Positions 32,673 to 40,608 of a stretch of DNA of 64,000 nucleotides are shown here, piece by piece. Source of the DNA: CAUZWH01 sp965247665 (GTDB taxonomy: Bacteria > Pseudomonadota > Alphaproteobacteria > SHVV01); the NCBI GenBank assembly GCA_965247665.1, contig CBDFHH010000003.1:186001-250000 (forward strand), read 5' to 3'. The position numbers were made by a program, and so were the translations under genes. Numbering within the stretch: the first letter of the stretch is position 1; every line of letters begins with the position of its first letter. The notes beneath the pieces are model-generated. The model made no database searches, had not been told where the DNA came from, and saw only the letters and a program-made list of their open reading frames with translations.

Positions 32673-33655
32673 CCAACCTTGCGGCAATCGAATCTGGCGC
32701 TCTCGAAGGTCTTCGGGACGAACGGCATGATTCGCAGGAGGTCTTTCGCGCAGCGGTGATCGAAGGCCTCGGCGGCGAGATCAAAACGCTGCCGTGCAAA
32801 TATTTCTACGATCGGCGCGGCTCCGCCTTGTTTGATCTGATCTGTGATCTCGACGAGTACTATCTGACGCGTACCGAGATCGCGCTGTTGCAGGCGAAGG
32901 CCCGCACCATCGCCGCCGCGGCCGGTCCGGGGAGGAGCGTCGTCGAATTCGGCAGCGGCTCCAGCGTCAAGGTCAGGTACTTGCTCGACGTCATGGAGCG
33001 GCCGGCCGCTTACGTTCCGGTGGACATTTCGCGCGAGCACATGATTGCCGCGACGCGGGCGCTGGCGAGCGACTATCCGGATGTTCCCGTTATACCGGTT
33101 TGCGCCGACTATACCCAGACCTTCGCGCTGCCCCGGCGCATCGGCGGCACGCAGCGTCTCGGCTTTTTTCCCGGCTCGACGATCGGCAATTTCGCACCCG
33201 CCGAAGCGTGCGCGTTCCTGACCAATGCGGCAGCGACCGTCGGGCCCGGAGGCGGGCTGGTCATCGGCGTCGATCTCAAGAAAGACGAGCGGGTGCTGAG
33301 AGCCGCCTACAATGACGGCCGCGGCGTCACGGCGGCATTCAACCTCAACATTCTGAGGCGCATCAATCGCGAGCTCGACGCGGATTTCGATCTCGACGCC
33401 TTCGCCCATCATGCGCCTTACAACGCGGAAAGCGGCCGGATCGAGATGCACCTCGTGAGCCTCAAGGATCAAGCCGTTCGGCTGGCCGGCCGATGTTTTA
33501 CATTCGACGAGGGCGAGACCATCCACACCGAGAATTCGTACAAATACACCGTCGACGAATTCGTAACGCTCGCCGAGCGGGCGGGTTGGCGGCCGACCGA
33601 GACCTGGGTCGACCCGGACGGGCTTTTCAGCGTCCACTACATGGTCGTGCCCTGA
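32669..33655 (+). CDS. egtD: L-histidine N-alpha-methyltransferase EgtD
   Basis: The 328-residue enzyme trimethylates histidine to hercynine with S-adenosylmethionine, the first step of ergothioneine synthesis. It starts at GTG 32669, overlapping the egtB stop. LPCKYFYDRRGSALFDLICD and DEYYLTRTEIALLQ are the EgtD N-terminal hallmarks. VVEFGSGSSVKVRYLLD is the SAM-binding loop and FFPGSTIGNFAPAEA is a family-diagnostic motif. YNDGRGVTAAFNLNILRRIN and ENSYKYTVDEF complete the fold. With egtB it forms the minimal two-gene ergothioneine pathway. Confidence 0.95.
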   Translation: MTNLAAIESGALEGLRDERHDSQEVFRAAVIEGLGGEIKTLPCKYFYDRRGSALFDLICDLDEYYLTRTEIALLQAKARTIAAAAGPGRSVVEFGSGSSVKVRYLLDVMERPAAYVPVDISREHMIAATRALASDYPDVPVIPVCADYTQTFALPRRIGGTQRLGFFPGSTIGNFAPAEACAFLTNAAATVGPGGGLVIGVDLKKDERVLRAAYNDGRGVTAAFNLNILRRINRELDADFDLDAFAHHAPYNAESGRIEMHLVSLKDQAVRLAGRCFTFDEGETIHTENSYKYTVDEFVTLAERAGWRPTETWVDPDGLFSVHYMVVP

Positions 33656-33753
33656 AAAGCCACTATGCCGTTACGGTGTCAGGGAATTGGCGGGTGAGCT
33701 TTCGGTTCGAAGAAGGCGACGTGGTCGACGTGGATTACCTCGACTACCACTGA
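33656..33753 (+). pseudogene. 3' fragment of a HigB-type toxin gene
   Basis: Directly after the egtD stop, the DNA encodes KSHYAVTVSGNWRVSFRFEE and then GDVVDVDYLDYH to a TGA at 33751-33753. This is the C-terminal third of HigB (RelE/ParE-fold) toxins, consensus 'xxWSVxVNGNWRIxFRFExGDAxxVDYxDYH'. The N-terminal two thirds, including most catalytic residues, are missing: the fragment is fused to the end of egtD by an apparent deletion. It runs into an intact higA 13 nt later, as in normal higBA operons. Confidence 0.7.
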
Positions 33754-33766
33754 TGAGGGTAATGTG

Positions 33767-34054
33767 ATGGCGATGCACAATCCCCCACATCCGGGCGGTA
33801 TCGTGAAACGGCAATGCCTCGAACCGCTCGGATTGTCCGTGACCAAGGCCGCCGAGGGCATCGGCGTCACGCGCCAAACTTTGTGCGAACTCGTTGACGG
33901 ACGCAAAGGGGTCTCCGTCGAGATGGCAATCCGCCTTTCCAAGGCGTTCGGCTCGACCCCGGAGACCTGGCTCGGCATGCAGATGGCTTATGATCTCTGG
34001 CAGGCACGAAACCGTATCGGTGAAATTAAGGTCGATAGATTTGAGGCAGCCTGA
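33767..34054 (+). CDS. higA: HigA-type antitoxin, XRE-family DNA-binding protein
   Basis: The 95-residue protein starts at ATG 33767 (GTG 33764 also possible), with GAGGG upstream. MAMHNPPHPGGIVKRQCLEP, then LGLSVTKAAEGIGVTRQTLC, is the typical HigA helix-turn-helix. The C-terminal part ETWLGMQMAYDLWQARNR is the conserved dimer region. It normally neutralises HigB and represses the operon. Here the toxin gene before it is truncated, so the antitoxin is an orphan and may persist only as a repressor or anti-addiction factor. Confidence 0.88.
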   Translation: MAMHNPPHPGGIVKRQCLEPLGLSVTKAAEGIGVTRQTLCELVDGRKGVSVEMAIRLSKAFGSTPETWLGMQMAYDLWQARNRIGEIKVDRFEAA

Positions 34055-34480
34055 TCCTCGATCGGACTCCGCCCGAGCCTCCAGTCTCTGGCGTCGCAGC
34101 TGCTCATAATAGGTGACGCCCTGCGCCGGCGAGACGACCTCGCCGCTCGAGGCGACCATGGCTCCGCCCGTCAGATGGGGGGGCCAAGCGAATGCCGGTC
34201 TCGGCCATTGCGAGCCCCCGCAACCAATTGTCGTATCGACATATCAAGCCCCCCGGCTACGGGGGATTGCAAACCGTTGCCGATGGCGAGCGCCGCCGCG
34301 ACCTTGACCAACGATCCCGATGCCACCGGGGCCGGCGGCGCAACGGCCGTGCCGGCGGGAACCCTGCGGGGAGGGGGAGGGCGGTCGGGGCCGAGTGGAC
34401 GATCTGTCGAAAGATCACAGCTAGGCCGGCACGGCGATTAGCACTACCCTGGAGCAATCCCGAAGCCGTCGGAGTAATGC
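34055..34480. other. Intergenic stretch with a possible minus-strand gene remnant
   Basis: About 425 nt without a confirmed gene. On the minus strand from about 34210 to 34080, the frame reads LAMAETGIRLAPHLTGGAM and then GEVVSPAQGVTYYEQLRRQR. This has protein-like composition, but I do not recognise it. It runs into the end of higA on the other strand. It is likely debris from the same rearrangement that truncated higB. Confidence 0.25.
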
Positions 34481-35014
34481 ATGTTGTCGTGGCGCCGATC
34501 TTCCGTAGCCTTGCCGATTGCCGGTCTGCTGCTGTTGGCGTTGTCTGATTGTGGCTTCCGTCCGATGTATGCGCTGGACGAGCGTGGCGTGGCCGGCGCC
34601 GACGTGGGCTCGAATCTGCAAAGCATTTTTATTCCCGCCATGCGCGGTCGGGTCGAACGATTGGTCTACAACAACCTGCGTGACCGTCTGAATCCGCTCG
34701 GCGTACCGAAGCGGCCGCGTTATCGGCTCGACTACGTCGTGACGGTCGTTAAGCGACCGGTTGCGTTTGCCAAAGACGAAACGGCCACCCGGCTCAACGT
34801 GCGCGTTTCGGTGACCTTCTCGCTCAAGAACCGGAACGACAACGCGGTCGCTTTCGCGAGCTCGGCGCGAGCGCTCGCAGCGTACAACGTTCTCCGTTCG
34901 CAATACGCTACCTTCGCCGCCGCGCAGGATGCCGAGGACCGTGCCGTGCGCGAGGTGAGCGACGAGATCCGGCTGCGACTCGCCGCGTACTTTTCCGCTG
35001 CCGCACGGAGCTGA
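34481..35014 (+). CDS. lptE: LptE-like LPS-assembly lipoprotein
   Basis: This 177-residue lipoprotein candidate has a signal sequence and lipobox ending LLLALSDC (Cys24), followed by GFRPMYALDE, which matches the start of mature alphaproteobacterial LptE ('CGFRPLYG'). IFIPAMRGRVERLVYNNLRD, then YRLDYVVTV, follows the LptE pattern of a strand, helix and strand. LptE plugs LptD at the outer membrane. Asp at the -1 position of the lipobox is unusual (Gly, Ala or Ser expected). LptE is normally next to leuS or holA; here it stands between higA debris and an ornithine-cyclodeaminase-family gene. Confidence 0.7.
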   Translation: MLSWRRSSVALPIAGLLLLALSDCGFRPMYALDERGVAGADVGSNLQSIFIPAMRGRVERLVYNNLRDRLNPLGVPKRPRYRLDYVVTVVKRPVAFAKDETATRLNVRVSVTFSLKNRNDNAVAFASSARALAAYNVLRSQYATFAAAQDAEDRAVREVSDEIRLRLAAYFSAAARS

Positions 35015-35100
35015 CGGAGAAGCTGCGCCGCGTTGACAGGGCAACCGCGGCGCCCGTACCGTCCGCGCACCTTGGAGCGGAGGACAAGGGTGGATTCGGC

Positions 35101-36108
35101 ATGCAGCTTCGCATCCTCTCGGAAAGCGATTGCCGGCGGTCGCTCGGCATGGCGGCGGCGATCGACATCCAGGCCGAAGCGTTTGCCCTGCTGGCGCAGG
35201 AACGTTCGGTCGAAGGCCTGCGCAGCTTCGCGGTCTCGGAGGCGCCTCCGGGCGCGATCATCTTCAATCCCTCGGTGCTGACGGAAGGCGCCGGCTTCGG
35301 CGTCAAGGTGGTATGCGACTTTTATGAAAACGATGATCGCGGCGTCCCGCGCATGAACGCTCTGGTCGCCCTGTTCGACGGCGAAACCGGGCAGCCGCGT
35401 ACCGTGATGGAGGCGGGATATCTCACCGACCTGCGTACCGGCGCCGGTACCGGCCTTGCAGCCAGGTATCTGGCCCGGCCCGAATCGCGATCGGCGGCGA
35501 TCATCGGCGCCGGCCGGGTCGCCCGCAACCAGCTCGAAGCGCTGGTCGAGGTTTGCCCGCTCGACAAGGTGTGGCTGTCGACCCGCAGCGAATGGCGCGC
35601 TCGCGACTTCCTCGAACGTATGGCAAAGGCGGGCGGCAAGATCCCGGCGGACATCGAGGTGGTGGAATCGCGCGAGGCCGCGGTCCGCGAGGCCGATATC
35701 GTGGTTGCCGCGACCACCGCCAGGCAGCCGACTTTTTCCGGTGCGGTGTTGAAGGAAGGTTCGTTCGTCGTCGCGGCCGGTGCTTACGAGGCAACCTCGC
35801 GTGAAGTCGACAGCGAAACGATCCGCCGCGCCTCGAAATGGGTAATCGACAGCCGTGCCGACTGCCTCGATGAAGCGGGCGATCTCCTGATCCCGATCGA
35901 CGAGGGAATACTCAACCGCGATCAGGTCGCACAAATCGCGGAACTCGTCGGAGGGGACCGTCCCGGTCGCGAGAACGACGAAGAAATCACCTACTACAAG
36001 TCGATCGGCGTGCCGATCCAGGACCTGATCACCGCCCAGCACCTCGAACGGCGAGCGATCGAGCTCGATCTCGGAACGGTGATCGAAATCGGCGGCGACC
36101 ACAACTAG
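35101..36108 (+). CDS. Ornithine cyclodeaminase / mu-crystallin family protein
   Basis: This 335-residue NAD(P)-dependent protein starts at ATG 35101. ILSESDCRRSLGMAAAIDIQ and GFGVKVVCDFYEND supply the substrate-side residues. Lys and Arg in GVKVV and AGYLTDLRTGAGTGLAARYL are typical, and SAAIIGAGRVARNQLEALVE is the Rossmann GxGxxA/G loop. VVAATTARQPTFSG and DSRADCLDEAGDLLIPIDEG follow. Relatives include ornithine cyclodeaminase, ketimine reductase, alanine dehydrogenase and EutC of ectoine catabolism. A truncated RidA gene 15 nt behind fits imine or enamine chemistry. Function is not fixed by sequence. Confidence 0.85.
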   Translation: MQLRILSESDCRRSLGMAAAIDIQAEAFALLAQERSVEGLRSFAVSEAPPGAIIFNPSVLTEGAGFGVKVVCDFYENDDRGVPRMNALVALFDGETGQPRTVMEAGYLTDLRTGAGTGLAARYLARPESRSAAIIGAGRVARNQLEALVEVCPLDKVWLSTRSEWRARDFLERMAKAGGKIPADIEVVESREAAVREADIVVAATTARQPTFSGAVLKEGSFVVAAGAYEATSREVDSETIRRASKWVIDSRADCLDEAGDLLIPIDEGILNRDQVAQIAELVGGDRPGRENDEEITYYKSIGVPIQDLITAQHLERRAIELDLGTVIEIGGDHN

Positions 36109-36122
36109 AGCGGAGCAACGAC

Positions 36123-36287
36123 ATGGCTGTTGAACGTATTTCGAGCGGGTCGCGGTTCGAAGGCGCCGTCGACGGCAGCCGGGTTGTCGTCGACGATGGG
36201 TTGGCGTCGGGGTTGGGTACCGAGGGGTTCGCCGACAGCGACGGCTCACCGAACGGCGGCCGGGCACGCATTAGCCATCTGCCGTAA
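36123..36287 (+). pseudogene. Truncated RidA-family (imine/enamine deaminase) gene, 5' part
   Basis: ATG 36123 opens MAVERISSGSRFEGAVDGSR followed by VVVDD, the start of RidA/YjgF proteins ('MTVERISSGSPFExxVGYSRAVVxGDWVFVSG'). After about 27 residues the homology stops, exactly where V-(F/Y)-V-S-G should follow, and the frame ends after 54 codons at 36285-36287. The Arg and Glu catalytic residues of the C-terminal part are absent. It directly follows the ornithine-cyclodeaminase-family gene, whose imine products RidA would hydrolyse. Confidence 0.6.
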
Positions 36288-36310
36288 ATCACTCTCGCGG
36301 GGATGAGCTG

Positions 36311-37546
36311 GTGTCCATTCCGGTGACGCCGGCCGGTAGGGGATCGGTCTGGCGGCTGTTTTTGCCGCTGGCGCTGTGTATCGCCGCGACGCACGGATTC
36401 GGCTACTTCCTGTTTCCCGCGCTGCTGCCGACGATACGATCCGAACACGGCCTGAGTTATGCGGAGACGGCCAACATCACCGCGGCGGCGCAGATCGCCT
36501 ACATGGTGGGATCGCTGTTCGCCGGAGCGGTCGGCCCGGCGCTCGGGGCCGGGCGTTTGACCCTGGCCTCGGTGGCGGTAACGGCGCTGTGCCTGCTGGC
36601 CCTGACCCGGGCCGGCTCGGGCTGGTCGATCGGCGGCATCGTCGCGCTGATGAGTGCTGCTGCGGCGGTCAACTGGACATCCATCTCCGTCCTCGCCGGG
36701 GTGTATGTCGAGGCGAAGCGACGCGCCCGCGTCTTGACCGTGGCGGCAACCGGATCGGCCTGGGGCGTGTGCGCCAACGGCGTTTTGGTTGCGGAGGGTG
36801 TGCCGGTGTTGGGCAGCACCGGCGCCTGGCTGGCGACCGGCATTGCGACGTCGACCATCGCGCTGATAACCGGGGCCGCGTTGATGCGGTACGGCGCGTT
36901 GCGCGATCCGCGCGTAACGATGACCGCAATCGGCGAGGTTGAAAGCGGTGCGGCGTCGGAGCGCGTCGAGCTGCGCCATCCCGCGCTGATATTCGCCTGC
37001 GGGTTCAGCATTCTCGCCGGCCTCTCGGCGATCCCCTATCTCACCTATCTCGGCGCCTATCTCGAAACGGAAATCGGCAACCCGCAAGCGCTGGTTGGAT
37101 CGGTGTGGACCGTCCTCGGCGTCACCGGGGCTCTTACCGGGTTCGTGGTCGGCGCAATCGCCGACAGATATGGACTGCCGCTCGCGCTGCGCGGCATATT
37201 CCTCGCCTTCATCGCCGGCGCGGCGATTCTGGTGTTGATGCCGAAGCCGCCGATCGTCTACGGCGCCGGAATAGGCTTCGGCCTTATGTACTTCACGCTG
37301 TGGGGATTGATCTCGACCTACGTCAACCAGTTCCTCAAACCCGGACCGGCGATGCGAGTGATTGGAATCAGCCTTGTCAGCGTTGGATTGGCCGCAGCGC
37401 TCGGCAATTGGCTGGCCGGGCAATGGGCTGAGCACGGACACTCCTTCGCCGATGTCTATGGGGTGGTCGGGGTTGTCTGCGGTGCAATGATTGCTTTGAC
37501 CTTCGCGATGCCGAAGCGGCGGCCGAGCACGGCGGCTACCTTGTAA
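36311..37546 (+). CDS. Major facilitator superfamily transporter
   Basis: The 411-residue protein has about twelve hydrophobic segments. VWRLFLPLALCIAATHGFGY is the first helix, and LPTIRSEHGLSYAETANITA is the usual loop after it (shared with oxalate/formate and sugar-phosphate-type MFS carriers). GFVVGAIADRYGLPLALRG is the conserved motif-A-like loop of the second half (G-x-x-x-D-R-Y-G). The start is GTG 36311. It lies between ridA debris and the TRAP genes. The substrate is unknown. Confidence 0.85.
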   Translation: MSIPVTPAGRGSVWRLFLPLALCIAATHGFGYFLFPALLPTIRSEHGLSYAETANITAAAQIAYMVGSLFAGAVGPALGAGRLTLASVAVTALCLLALTRAGSGWSIGGIVALMSAAAAVNWTSISVLAGVYVEAKRRARVLTVAATGSAWGVCANGVLVAEGVPVLGSTGAWLATGIATSTIALITGAALMRYGALRDPRVTMTAIGEVESGAASERVELRHPALIFACGFSILAGLSAIPYLTYLGAYLETEIGNPQALVGSVWTVLGVTGALTGFVVGAIADRYGLPLALRGIFLAFIAGAAILVLMPKPPIVYGAGIGFGLMYFTLWGLISTYVNQFLKPGPAMRVIGISLVSVGLAAALGNWLAGQWAEHGHSFADVYGVVGVVCGAMIALTFAMPKRRPSTAATL

Positions 37547-37620
37547 TCTGCTTCCGGTTTGTTAGTTTTCCGCTACCGTTGCTCCTGGATTCATGGAGCA
37601 CTATCCGAGGGAGAAATAAA

Positions 37621-38658
37621 ATGCTGAGACGCATTGTTCTTGGCCTATTGTCGCTCGCTACCGCCGCGGTCGTCGCGCTGCCGATCGTTGGCGCCAATGC
37701 GGCCGATTACATCATTCGATTTTCGCACGGAATGCCCGAGACGATGGCCTCGGACCAGCATGCCTACGCGGCGGTCTTCAGGGAGATCGTCGAGGCCGGC
37801 TCGAAAGGTGCCATCGAGGTGCGCATCCTCGGGGCCAACAAGGTGGGGAACGAGCGCCAGCAGCTCGAGAAGGTTCAGAACGGCATCAACCAGATGGCCA
37901 ATATCAGCGAGGGCCTCCACCCGACTTTCTTCAAACCCGGCTTGGTGCTCGGCATGCCGTTCCTGTTCGGCTCCTCGGCCGTGGTCTGGGAAGTGATGGA
38001 TGGTTGGTTCGGCAAGAAGTACAACGAAGCTTTCCTCGAGACGACGGGGATCCGTTTCCTGAGCCATTCGGAAAGCGGCTTCCGCAGCTTGTTCAACAGC
38101 AAGAAGGTGGTTAAGACCCCCGCCGATCTCGCCGGCCTCAAGATCCGCACGATGGAGAACCCGGCGCATATGGCGATGATGAAGGGTCTCGGCGCCAACC
38201 CGACTCCGATACCCTGGCCGGAGGTCTACACCTCGCTGCAACAGAAGGTCGTCGACGGGATGGAAAACCCGCCTGGCCTGTTCTTCCTGATGAAATTCTA
38301 CGAGCAGCAGAAGTACCTGACGGTCGATCGTCACCTCTACAGCTTCCACTCGACCGTCATCAACGACGACTTCTTTAAAGGTCTGCCGAACGAACTCCAG
38401 GATCTGATCGTCCATGCCGACCGTATCGCGCTCACCGTCGGGCGGGCAACGGCCGTTCTCGGCGAGCGGACGGCGATCGGCAAGCTGCGCGACCAGGGCA
38501 TCGAGGTGTATTCGCCGACGCCCGAAGAGTACGCGATGTTCCGCGAGAAGGGTCGCCCGCCGGCCGAGGCCTATGTACGAAGCCAGATCGGCGACGAATG
38601 GGTCGACGACATCCTCAAGGCCGTCGCCGAGGCCGAGAACAAGCTGAAGTCCAACTAA
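37621..38658 (+). CDS. TRAP transporter solute-binding protein (DctP family)
   Basis: ATG 37621 is preceded by GAGGGAG (37607-37613). The 345-residue protein has a Sec signal peptide: MLRRIVLGLLSLATAAVVAL, cleaved near ANA-A at residues 24-27. The mature part starts YIIRFSHGMPETMASDQHAY. The TRAP ligand-arginine motif is LAGLKIRTMENPAHMAMMKG, followed by LGANPTPIPWPEVYTSLQQK and VVDGMENP, all diagnostic. The Arg in KIRTM normally salt-bridges a ligand carboxylate. It is the first gene of dctP-dctQ-dctM and is followed by a strong hairpin that may limit read-through to the membrane genes. Confidence 0.93.
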   Translation: MLRRIVLGLLSLATAAVVALPIVGANAADYIIRFSHGMPETMASDQHAYAAVFREIVEAGSKGAIEVRILGANKVGNERQQLEKVQNGINQMANISEGLHPTFFKPGLVLGMPFLFGSSAVVWEVMDGWFGKKYNEAFLETTGIRFLSHSESGFRSLFNSKKVVKTPADLAGLKIRTMENPAHMAMMKGLGANPTPIPWPEVYTSLQQKVVDGMENPPGLFFLMKFYEQQKYLTVDRHLYSFHSTVINDDFFKGLPNELQDLIVHADRIALTVGRATAVLGERTAIGKLRDQGIEVYSPTPEEYAMFREKGRPPAEAYVRSQIGDEWVDDILKAVAEAENKLKSN

Positions 38659-38673
38659 CCGGCTGCTTCAGGC

Positions 38674-38698
38674 GGGGGCCGGCACGGCGCCGGCCCCC
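38674..38698 (+). terminator. Intra-operon hairpin after the TRAP binding-protein gene
   Basis: GGGGGCCGGC (38674-38683) and GCCGGCCCCC (38689-38698) form a perfect 10-bp GC stem with a 5-nt loop, 16 nt after the dctP stop. Only GGCGTTTATTGG follows, so it is not a strong intrinsic terminator. Such hairpins commonly raise binding-protein expression above that of the membrane subunits by attenuation or mRNA protection. Confidence 0.65.
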
Positions 38699-38769
38699 GG
38701 CGTTTATTGGCGTGCTTGCTCTGGAAACGGAACGGCGCGCAGCTTCGCAGGCGTGACACGAGGCCGCAG

Positions 38770-39285
38770 GTGCTTACGCGAATCGATCGCGCGATCATTT
38801 GGGTGACATCGCTGACCGTCATCGTTCTCATGTTGACGATGGTGGCGTCTATCCTGATCGGCGTCTTCTTCCGCTACGTTCTCAACGCGGCACTGCCGTG
38901 GCCCGAAGAGCTCGCGCGCTTTGCCATGGTGTGGCTGACCATGCTGGGCGCGAGCCTGGTGGTGCGTTATGGCGGACACATCGCGGTCACGTTTATCGTC
39001 GACCGGTTGACGAGCCGGACGAAATGGATCGTCGACTGGCTGGGGCGCGGCCTGGTCGTCGCGTTCCTGGCACTGCTGCTGTGGTTCGGCATCGATATGA
39101 CCGACCGCGCCGGGCGACAGCGCTCGGCCGCGCTGGAGTGGTCGATGTCGGTTCCCAATCTGGCGCTGCCGCTCGGGGCCGCGCTGATGCTCTACCATCT
39201 CGGAATGGTAACGCTGCGGCGCGAAGATCGGAATGGCGCGCCTCCGCCGCTGCCGTTCGAGCGCGACGAGGGACCCCAGGCATGA
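38770..39285 (+). CDS. TRAP transporter small membrane subunit (DctQ)
   Basis: GTG 38770 is chosen because GAGG at 38759-38762 is well spaced and the protein begins VLTRIDRAIIWVTSLTVIV there; the frame is open to TTG 38707. The 171-residue protein has four membrane helices. FFRYVLNAALPWPEELARFA is the DctQ hallmark (R-Y-x-x-x-x-x-x-x-W-x-E-E), followed by WLTMLGASLVVRYGGHIAV. It overlaps dctM by 4 nt (ATGA). Confidence 0.85.
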   Translation: MLTRIDRAIIWVTSLTVIVLMLTMVASILIGVFFRYVLNAALPWPEELARFAMVWLTMLGASLVVRYGGHIAVTFIVDRLTSRTKWIVDWLGRGLVVAFLALLLWFGIDMTDRAGRQRSAALEWSMSVPNLALPLGAALMLYHLGMVTLRREDRNGAPPPLPFERDEGPQA

Positions 39286-40574
39286 TCGGCATCGCCATGC
39301 TGCTGGTGATGCTGATGCTGTTGGCGCTGGGCGTGCCGATCGCATTCTGCATCGGCCTCGCCTCCGCGGTCGCGATCGTGATGGTGGGGCCCTCGGCGCC
39401 GTGGATCATCGTGCCCAACAGCATGATGAACGGGATGGATTCGTTCCCGCTGATGGCGGTGCCGTTCTTCGTGCTGGCCGGGGATCTCATGAATCGCGGT
39501 GGTATCACCGTGCGGCTGGTGAACTTCGCCAACCTGCTGGTCGGCGGCATCCGCGGCGGCCTGGCGCAAGCCAATGTCGTGGCGAGCATGCTGTTTGCCG
39601 GCATTACCGGATCGGCGCTGGCCGACACGGCGGCGATTGGACGGATCCTGATTCCGGCGATGGAACGCGAGGGCTACGATCGCGCCTATGCCGCGGCGGT
39701 GACCGCTTCGTCGTCGATTATCGGGCCGATCATCCCGCCCAGCATCACGATGGTGCTGTTCGGGGTCACCGCCGGGGTTTCGATCGGGGGTCTGTTCCTG
39801 GCCGGCGTGGTTCCCGGCGTGCTGATCGGTTTCGGGCTCATGGGCATGGCGTACTTCATGGCGCGGCGGCGCAACTATCCAGTGCGGAAAGTGCCGGTTA
39901 CGCGGGAGCTGGCGTGGCGCACCACGCGCGATGCCGGAATCGCACTGTTGATGCCGGCGATCATTCTGGGCGGCATCTTTGGCGGGGTCATGACGCCGAC
40001 CGAATCGGCGACCGTGGCTGTGCTCTATGCGGTCATCGTCGGCGCGTTCGTGCTGCGCGAGCTGACATTGCGCGGCCTGTGTGTGGCGCTGCTGCGCTCC
40101 GGCATGACGACGGCTTCGATCATGTTTATCGTCGGCACCGCGCGGATCTTTGCCGACATGCTGGGTTCGGAGCAGATTCCCGAACAGCTGGCGCAGTTTG
40201 TGGTGTCGCTGACGCAGGAACGGTGGCTCATATTGCTGCTGATCAATGTGTTCCTGCTCATCGTCGGCGCCGTGATGGACACGTCTGCCGCGATCATCAT
40301 CCTGGTGCCGGTGCTGCTACCGGTGGCTGCCAGCGTCGGCGTCGACCCACTGACCTTCGGTATCATCATGTGCGTCAATTTGATCATTGGACTGGCGACG
40401 CCGCCGCTCGGGGTTTGTCTGTTCGTCGCGTCCGATATCGCCAAGATCCCGGTCGAGCGGCTGATCCTGGCGATCTGGCCGTTCCTGGTGCTGGAGATCC
40501 TGGTCCTGCTTTTGATCACCTACGTTCCGGGGTTGGCGATCGCCCTGCCTCGCCTGGTCGGTTTCGCCTCTTGA
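39282..40574 (+). CDS. TRAP transporter large membrane subunit (DctM)
   Basis: The 430-residue protein with about twelve helices is the Na+-coupled permease of the TRAP system. LALGVPIAFCIGLASAVAIV, PFFVLAGDLMNRGGITVRLV, SMLFAGITGSALADTAAIG, IIGPIIPPSITMVLFGV and LINVFLLIVGAVMDTSAAII are the standard DctM signatures. NLIIGLATPPLGVCLFVAS is the re-entrant-loop motif. The start ATG 39282 overlaps the dctQ stop. Confidence 0.94.
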   Translation: MIGIAMLLVMLMLLALGVPIAFCIGLASAVAIVMVGPSAPWIIVPNSMMNGMDSFPLMAVPFFVLAGDLMNRGGITVRLVNFANLLVGGIRGGLAQANVVASMLFAGITGSALADTAAIGRILIPAMEREGYDRAYAAAVTASSSIIGPIIPPSITMVLFGVTAGVSIGGLFLAGVVPGVLIGFGLMGMAYFMARRRNYPVRKVPVTRELAWRTTRDAGIALLMPAIILGGIFGGVMTPTESATVAVLYAVIVGAFVLRELTLRGLCVALLRSGMTTASIMFIVGTARIFADMLGSEQIPEQLAQFVVSLTQERWLILLLINVFLLIVGAVMDTSAAIIILVPVLLPVAASVGVDPLTFGIIMCVNLIIGLATPPLGVCLFVASDIAKIPVERLILAIWPFLVLEILVLLLITYVPGLAIALPRLVGFAS

Positions 40575-40608
40575 ACAGACCGGGAGCGGTTCGTCATAGG
40601 AGAAAACC

